64,000 bases of DNA from Bradysia coprophila (lineage: Eukaryota; Arthropoda; Insecta; Diptera; Sciaridae). The first letter of the stretch is position 1. Every line of letters begins with the position of its first letter. Below, piece after piece: positions 57,721 through 64,000 of this stretch. The notes under the pieces were generated by a model. The model ran no database searches and was not told the origin of the DNA. It worked only from the letters and a program-made list of their open reading frames with translations. The position numbers and the translations under genes were made by a program. Where the stretch lies: assembly GCF_014529535.1 (NCBI RefSeq), contig NC_050738.1, positions 1 to 64,000 on the forward strand, read 5' to 3'.

Positions 57721-59471
57721 ATGAATTTTTCTGCTTTTCGAAAATTATTTTTTGTTTCCGTATTCGTCGCCATCACTGTTGAAGGTAAAATTATAGCATT
57801 TTCCAGAAGAATAGATTGGAATAGTACTACTATTAGATTCTACTATCCAAATTTGTCTAGATGTCAGCTCGATTGCTGTCACTCGAGTTATCAATCCGTG
57901 CGCCAACGGACCAGTCCTGAATCCACCTAATGCTCGAAATCGATGTGGAAATAAGGTAAAAAAAAGTAAATCAACAAGAGATTTTCTGAGACATCTGCTG
58001 TTTATAAGCTCGGAACAGGTCAGGTTTACCTGAAACTAACTGAATATATCTGAACCTATTTTGACTTGACCTGTTTTTTTCTGAACCCTGACATATTGAC
58101 CTGAAAATCTGTATAAAAATTCAGGTTACCTGACCTGACAGGTATGACTGAAACCAGGTTTAAGTCAGGTTGGTTTTCTAAAATTAACTGATCTGACTGC
58201 AATTTCATGCAATACTTATTTTTTACCGCTGTCGATCTTTTACGAGCTTTAAGTCTGGTTTCCACTTAAAACAGTTCGTCGGAAGAGAGCACCGTGAAGG
58301 ATTTTTATTGGCCGAAATTCATTTCTCTCGTTTATTAACTAATAAAAATCCTTCATGAAGCTAATGACGAAATTTTTTGTAAGTAGAAATCAAGTCTTAA
58401 TTCAATTAATGTCTATAGATTGAGCCTATCGGAAGTAAACCTTGCACATGGGGTCCATCATATTGGTGTGCAAGTGCAGAAAATGCTAAAAAGTGTGGTC
58501 TGACAGTAAGTTAAATCGTATTCACATGGAAACTGAAATAAATGATTGATTCATCTGCATTTACATTTTAAGAAAGCCGATTGTACGAAATATGGTGGAA
58601 TAAAATCCGACCCTCCTACGACCACTACACCTCCTGCTATTGTGGGAAACAATCCGTGCACATGGGGTCCTTCGTATTGGTGTGCAAGCTTAGACAATGC
58701 AAAGGAATGTGGCTTGGCAGTAAGATGAAATTAAATGGCCTGTTTGGCTGAAAGGAAGTGATGTACAATCGCGTATACATTTCAGGAAGCCGATTGTACG
58801 AAATATGGTGGAATAAAATCCGACCCTCCTACGACCACTACACCTCCTGCTATTGTGGGAAACAATCCGTGCACATGGGGTCCTTCGTATTGGTGTGCAA
58901 GCTTAGACAATGCAAAGGAATGTGGCTTGGCAGTAAGATGAAATTAAATGCCCTGTTTGGCTGAAAGGAAGTGATGTACAATCGCGTATACATTTCAGGA
59001 AGCTGATTGTACCCAATATGGTGGAATTAAAGCCGAATCAACTACGACTACTGCTCCTGCTATTGTGGGAAACAATCCGTGCACATGGGGTCCTTCGTAT
59101 TGGTGTGCAAGCTTAGACAATGCAAAGGAATGTGGCTTGGCAGTAAGATGAAATTAAATGGCCTGTTTGGCTGAAAGGAAGTGATGTACAATCGCGTGTA
59201 CATTTCAGGAAGCTGATTGTACCAAATATGGTGGAATTAAAGCCGAATCAACAACGACTACTGCTCCTGCTATTGTGGGAAACAATCCGTGCACATGGGG
59301 TCCTTCGTATTGGTGTGCAAGCTTAGACAATGCAAAGGAATGTGGCTTAACGGTAGGTACATGATAAAGTGGTCATTCGACTTTCTCTCTGCAAATCGTA
59401 TATTTTTCAAGGAGACTGATTGTGCGAAGTATGAAGGAATTCAAACTACAACAGCTGTGCCGTCGCCCTAA
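57721..59471 (+). CDS. Secreted protein of five tandem saposin-A-type modules, eight exons
   Basis: Exons 57721-57784 (signal peptide MNFSAFRKLFFVSVFVAITVEG), 57861-57955 (CANGPVLNPPNARNRC), 58419-58505, 58573-58719, 58786-58932, 58999-59142, 59209-59352 and 59412-59471; total 295 residues, all GT-AG, internal module exons phase 0. Exons 3-7 each contain CTWGPSYWCAS..NAK.CGL, and the fourth cysteine (ADCTKYGG) comes from the next exon, so every SapA-like domain is split by an intron. Modules are joined by short Thr/Pro linkers (PPTTTTPPAIVGNNP), probably O-glycosylated. SapA domains normally flank prosaposin and surfactant proteins and are removed or guide trafficking; here they are the whole protein, without saposin-B lipid-binding domains. 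Exons 4-7 with their introns are 213-, 213- and 210-bp tandem copies. The function is unknown; extracellular matrix, luminal or defence roles are possible. Confidence 0.85.
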
Positions 59472-60065
59472 TGCATTTCCACCGATGACAAACTTTCAAA
59501 TGAAGCCACTTGCAAATTTTGCAACGTTTTTGAAATACCTTTCGGCTGACAAAAAGATATGTTTCACAAACGAAAGTTGTGTATTTTTGCGAGGACTTTT
59601 GGTGGTCTACCGGTATAAATGATTCTAGTAGAAATCTAACTCTTTGTAGGAATTCAGACAAAAAACCAAATGCTCATTCCAAATGTTGAAGGTGCAGTTG
59701 GACTTCGACCAAGTTAGGGTCGACCTGATTTAGTCAACAACATCAATTGACATGAGCCAGAGTTTAAGATTTTGAAATTAGGCCTGGACCTGACCACATT
59801 CAAATGATGTTTTCTCATTTAAGGTCAACCTGAAAATGTTCACCGAAAATTTCAGGTCAACCTAAACCGACCTGAAACCGAAAACAGGGTTTCTGAAAAC
59901 AGGCTCGAGTCAGACTCTCCCTTAGAAATTTTTTTTTTTTTTACATTTTACAGCCGGCCAGCATGTCACCAATATATCCATATACCGCATTCGCATACAA
60001 ATTATCCCACTAAAACCAAACTAGTTAGATTTGAACACATATTGATGGCGAAGCCATTTTTTCGT
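59472..60065. other. Spacer between saposin-A gene and lipocalin 2
   Basis: 59,690-59,900 is rich in AGGTCAACCTGA/GACCTGAAA words, related to 58,010-58,200 and 26,990-27,170: remnants of one dispersed family. A poly-T run at 59,930. It also holds the 3' end of the minus-strand lipocalin. Confidence 0.5.
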
Positions 60066-61252
60066 TTATTTTATAATTGGTTCGGTTAATTTCACATCGT
60101 TCTCGCTGTCAAGGAATCGGGGCTGGATGAAATTTTCCTCATCATCGAAGACATTATATTCGACTGCTAGTTCAACTGCTGGTTCAACGGCTGGTTCAAC
60201 GGCTGGTTCAACTGCTGGTTCAACTGCTGGTTCAACGGCTGGTTCAACGGCTGGTTCAACTGCTGGTTCAACTGCTGGTTCAACTGTTACTAATACCTCC
60301 ACTTCATCATCAATGCGTCGATTACTTTTCTGGAATTGATTTTTCGTATGAAAAGCACAATTTACACAAGATTCTCGTGTAGAATCTCACCTTTTCCGAA
60401 TCGATCAAGTCAGTCACACTGGGCAGGGTTGAAAGGATGTTTGAAAAATTGATTGACGACGCTAGATTTGACTTCACAGTCAACAATACTTGACTATTTG
60501 CTTCGTTACAATTATTGTGTCTGATGTGATTCAAGTGGAGATCGGTCAGATTTTCTTCATGGAATACATGTCTCATCTAGAAAACACATTTTTAGACGTG
60601 GTTTAAATGGTGGATAATTTTGCTTCATCTTGCCTTCATCAGTACGTTCTCGTCAATCGTATTCGTTCGGGAAAGAAACGTGGCACTTTGTCGTTTGAAG
60701 AATAATAAATTCTGACACGTGTAAATACCAGCATATGTTTCATAGTCCGTTGTAACTACATCGAATGATGCAGAGCCAGCCACACCTAAATTGTAATTGT
60801 AACTGTAAATCAGTTCGACTTAATAACATTTCAATCAAATTTAAACTAACTCAACGGAAAGTGTATCGACATTGTTGATGAATTCTTGTGCGCCTTGATT
60901 TTGCCAGTATAGTCAAAGACGTAGGACACATTCAGTTTGGTAGGATATCCTTCCGATGTTTGTTCCAGGAAGTATTCACCAGACTTTTTACCTTCCGTAA
61001 AATTATAAATCAAGCACGACGATTTTGTCGTTGTCTTCTGTATGGCATACCATCTCCCAAGGAACTGGAGTTTCATAGAAATATTATGATAAAGGTTGGC
61101 ACCATGTATTATACACCTCACAATTTACATACCTTTGTCATATCAAAATCATGGATTGGTTTAACGCTAGGACAATTTCCTGGACTGTATGTGTGACACA
61201 GGGATGGGTGTGTAAAGCACAGAAGGATCAATAATATAACTAAAGAGAACAT
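60066..61252 (-). CDS. Secreted lipocalin 2 with EPAV-repeat tail, five exons
   Basis: Exons 61252-61133, 61064-60851, 60785-60634, 60576-60391 and 60329-60066, in phase, 311 residues. Signal peptide MFSLVILLILLCFTHPSLC, then HTYSPGNCPSVKPIHDFDMT, FLGRWYAIQKTTTKSSCLIY (Gly-x-Trp motif), TTDYETYAGIYTCQ, and a helical exon 4. Intron positions and phases equal those of lipocalin 1. The donor of intron 3 is GC (AAG|GCAAGA), a rare but known GC-AG type. Exon 5 differs: IDDEVEVLVTV followed by nine EPAV units and an acidic end (FDDEENFIQP), encoded by a 12-bp minisatellite at about 60,160-60,290. A longer in-frame start at 61,318 would bury the signal peptide and is less likely. Probably binds a small hydrophobic ligand outside the cell; the tail may extend or anchor it. 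Confidence 0.85.
60160..60290 (-). repeat. 12-bp coding minisatellite (EPAV units)
   Basis: About ten copies of GTTCAAC(T/G)GCTG on the plus strand, alternating T/G variants in blocks, encoding Glu-Pro-Ala-Val. Length polymorphism is expected. Confidence 0.9.
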
Positions 61253-61794
61253 TTTACACAGAAACAATGTAAGAATATCGCAGGTACACTTTCGACTCGA
61301 CAATATCGTCTCGACCACTCTCTGATCGAAAATGATTTATTTGGTGGATTTGTGCAGATACCAAAATAGAAAATATTTTTAGCAATTTATACCTGTTACT
61401 TGTCGGGTAATTCCGTTTGAAACCATAATTTAAATGAACCTAACCGTTAATACATTAATGATTCATTATTGTACTAATTGTCACCTCCGTCCTAAACTTG
61501 AGTTAATTTATATGATAAATTGGACGGAAATTGCAAACTTGGTGACCCTTTGTAAAAAAGACGAAATAGTTGATGGTCTAAAGGTTTGGTCAGACTTTAT
61601 TGTTTAGAACAACCGTGACATTGTTCAGATGTTGATCAGATTACATTCTTTTTCCGGCACATGCTTTAATACGGTTTTGCCACTACCTATGAATGTGTGA
61701 ACAGCTAGTAGACCCTCATTGGCTGAAAATCGTGCAAATGGTTTAATGCAACTGGAAATTGAAATTTGATTTTGGCAACTTCTGAAATGTGATT
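61253..61794. other. 5' flank of lipocalin 2 and spacer
   Basis: Promoter side of the minus-strand lipocalin. No other gene or repeat recognised until the MITE at 61,795. Confidence 0.35.
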
Positions 61795-62455
61795 TCTGTT
61801 CAGCAAAAAACGGTCTGTTATCGATAGATAAAGACTTTAGGAATAAACGACTTTCGCTCTGACCAATGCGATCTTATATAATAACCAAAACCATGTTCAA
61901 AAGAATGATGGACATACATTTCCGAACTTTTCTCGTAATGTAGCCCTCAGCATGAAAAGTTGCATATGCATTGCATCTGTTACAGGGCCTATTTTAAGGA
62001 AATTAAATTTCCAAAAATTCTCAAATTTTTTCATCACTTTTCGTCATTTCATCTAAAAACACAACAGATTGCATCATAAATGTTGTTTTTACTGCCTTTT
62101 AAGTTGTTTTTCATGTCTTTGAGCTTAACTGATTACTTCGGAATGAGATCTAACAGAAAACAAAATTTGGAAATTTTAAGAATTTTTGTGAAATTTGTGA
62201 AATTTTGGAAATTTTTGGAAATTTTTGGAAATTTAATTCCTTAAAATAGGCCCTGTCTGTTAAGTACGGTTTATTTTAGCAAGTTCGCTTGTCGCCCTCA
62301 CTTCGTTCGGGCTGCAACCCGCGAAATTGCCTACAATATACCGTCCACCGCAGATACGTAAATAACTATGAAATCGATCTCTTGAAAATAGTTAGATCAA
62401 ATGAAGTAATAGAACTGTTAGTAAAAGTGCTAATTTGATTGCCGTCTGTAAGCGG
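61795..62455. mobile_element. piggyBac-type MITE, degenerate copy 3, split by a nested element
   Basis: Left part shares AACCAAAACCATGTTCAAAAG with the ATCATGTTCAAAACAAATG of copy 2. Right part has AATGAAGTAATAGAACTGTTAGTAAAA-type interior and ends GCCGTCTGTAAGCGGGTAA. A 273-bp hAT-type MITE lies inside. A further CCTGTTGCAGGCGGC end follows at 62,475. Confidence 0.6.
61983..62255. mobile_element. hAT-type MITE nested in the piggyBac MITE
   Basis: 273 bp with ends CAGGGCCTATTTTAAGGAA and TTCCTTAAAATAGGCCCTG (CAGGG is the hAT end signature), flanked by TCTGTTA on both sides (61,976-61,982 and 62,256-62,262). That direct repeat is 7 bp by eye, against the usual 8 for hAT. The interior is GGAAATTTTTGGAAATT-rich. 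Confidence 0.75.
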
Positions 62456-62539
62456 GTAATCTTCAAAGTTTATTAACCTGTTGCAGGCGGCAAGCATATG
62501 ACCAGTATTATTATCTGGTCTATAGGAAAAGTCGATTGA
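62456..62539. repeat. Solo piggyBac-MITE end
   Basis: TTAACCTGTTGCAGGCGGCAAGC at about 62,473 is the left end of the same MITE family, truncated within about 25 bp. Confidence 0.5.
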
Positions 62540-63700
62540 CCTGTAGAGGCGCCACAATTTTTTCAGTACTTCATTCTTTGCGCTCTCATTTCACGTGAAA
62601 TAACTTCACTCTGGTAAATATCCATGCAATGTCGTAGCAGTGAAGTGAGTTCTCAAAAAATAGATCGCTGACATTAGTGTAAATGTACTAGAAATGTAAT
62701 AGAAATTTTCGAAAATTTATTTCATTTGAGCTTTAGTTTCCAAACATCATTTCCCTATTCGCCTGTAGAGGCGCCACATTTTTTTACAGTACTTCAATCT
62801 CATTTTTTTATACTATTTTTTTGTGTAACAACTTCACATTGATTCATTCCCATGAAATGTCACAGCAGTGAAGTTTGTTCATGAAAAAATAATTCAGTGA
62901 CAGCAGTCTTTTTATGAAGACAAGTACTAAATTGTAGTAGATTTTACCCTTAGTTTCTAAACTCCATTCTCATATTCTCATCGATCAAAGTATTTTAATT
63001 TGTTGATTTCAAATCTTGTACTTCAAATTTTTTAACGTGCATTTTACTAAGTGACCGTATTTACTACCAACCTATAAGTTGACTTACAACTCATACGTCA
63101 TTTGTGCAAACTGTCTACTACCTGTAATGTACATATCTAAGCATGTGACAAGCAGAAATACGAAAAGACTAAACATTGTCATTCCTTCAAGGAAACCTCG
63201 TTTGGCCTGTAGAGGCAAAGTTCTGAAAGAACTTTCATCTTTCAGAACCTTTGTAGAGGCACCACATTTTTTTCAGTACTTCATTCTTTGCGCTCTATTT
63301 TCAGGTGGCATAATTTCACTTTGGCAAAAAAAAAGTCCATTAAATGTCATGACTGTGAAGTTTGCTCATAAAAAATAGAGCGCTGACATCAGTAATTTTA
63401 TGACAAAAAGTACTAGAAATATACTACATTTGAGCTTTAGTTTCCGAAGACCATTTCGCTATGAAACAAGTCGGTTGGCCTGTAAAGGCGCCACATTTTT
63501 TTCATAGTCCGTTATTCTCTGTGGCTTATTTTCATGTGAACCAACTTCACATTTGTCATTCCTCCTGTCATGAAGTTGGTTCACATGAAAATAAGCGCAG
63601 TGACAGCAGTAATTTTACGACCGAATGTACTAAAATATGGGAAAACTCTATTACATTTCTTCTTACTTTCTAAACATCATTCTCCTATGAGTACTGACGG
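62540..63700. repeat. Tandem repeat of about 222-231 bp, four units, interrupted
   Basis: CCTGTAGAGGCGCCACA-type unit starts at 62,540, 62,762, 63,248 (CCTTTGTAGAGGCACCACA) and 63,479. Each is followed by TTTTTTCAGTACTTCATTCTTTGCGCTC, a TCATGTGAA...AACTTCAC block and TTTGAGCTTTAGTTTCC. Between units 2 and 3, about 62,980-63,060 carries an inverted fragment of the piggyBac-type MITE (matching 21,245-21,310). Unit 4 has an internal hairpin (TTTTCATGTGAACCAACTTCA against TGAAGTTGGTTCACATGAAAA). Confidence 0.8.
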
Positions 63701-64000
63701 TACTGACTTCTATGTAGAATAGAATCAAAAAGCCCTCCTATTTTATCGGTTCTATCCGTTTCGAGTGATGAGATGTGAGCTACCAGTAGAAAGAGAAAAA
63801 GACAGATAGCCGAGGAGAAAAAGAGTGTAGTGATAACGAAAACAAAAACAAAACTTTGACATTTTGTGACGTTTAAATACCGCAAACCGAAAATTAAATC
63901 AAATTAAAAATTTTCCCAATTTCTTGTTGACAAGAAATTTATGTTTTGATTCGTTCCGGAGTGGCTATCATTCCGTTTATGTGAACTGTGAATCGTAACG
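63701..64000. other. Window end, nothing recognised
   Basis: AT-rich with a GAAAAAGA-rich purine stretch near 63,785-63,850. A minus-strand frame here is hydrophobic but low-complexity and unsupported. Confidence 0.35.

Noticed and set aside
60127-60339. Plus-strand STAG repeat frame (serine/threonine/alanine/glycine-rich protein)
   Set aside because: It is the antisense of the EPAV minisatellite; the minus frame fits the lipocalin exon phases, and the plus frame has no gene context.
63685-63885. Minus-strand hydrophobic frame near the right end
   Set aside because: Composition driven by a purine-rich tract; no supporting exon or homology.

Overview
The window is nuclear DNA of an insect. 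Coding exons are split by short (about 55-90 bp) GT-AG introns, the intergenic DNA is AT-rich and packed with short inverted-repeat elements, and the recognisable genes (CYP9-like P450, clarin-like protein, CREBZF-type bZIP, DUF1091 protein, insect lipocalins) are arthropod or fly-like. A fungus-gnat type dipteran would fit a fungal-type glutaminase gene, but the species is not proven by the sequence.

Layout: 1-12,088 is a 37-bp satellite (about 200 monomers in the first block). It is interrupted three times by a hairpin element, and a 1,577-bp segment recurs with 29 extra monomers. 12-19 kb holds a LINE-like tail, a DUF1091 gene with one reading-frame break, a foldback element with a perfect 10-bp target duplication, and two opposed arrays of a CAGCAAA motif. 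19.2-20.9 kb is a two-exon P450 (minus). 21-24.7 kb is repeats: a piggyBac-type MITE, hairpins, and a foldback element with an 8-bp duplication. 24.9-25.8 kb is a three-exon clarin-like gene (minus). 26-29.8 kb is repeats including a 146-bp tandem array. 29.8-30.9 kb is a CREBZF/Zhangfei orthologue. 31-36 kb is mostly repeats, including a pair of head-to-head GACCCGTACG elements. 36.3-38.7 kb holds one decayed and two small unrecognised genes.

42-61 kb is the gene-rich part and mostly encodes secreted proteins: two paralogous five-exon lipocalins at its two ends (plus at 42.8 kb, minus at 61.3 kb), a cysteine-rich secreted peptide with a degenerate second copy, a five-exon fungal-type GtaA glutaminase with a possible GPI-anchor tail, and a secreted protein made of five tandem saposin-A-type modules on near-identical duplicated exons. 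Two unrecognised genes lie there too: a three-exon one at 47.9 kb, and a small one whose predicted exons interleave with lipocalin 1. 61.3-64 kb is nested MITEs and a tandem family.

The best candidates for something not yet described are the saposin-A exon array, the glutaminase gene (likely acquired from fungi and given introns), the lipocalin with an EPAV-repeat tail, and the interleaved small gene. No RNA genes, CRISPR arrays or retrovirus-like elements were found. All gene models were made by hand from splice consensus and phase; transcripts were not available.
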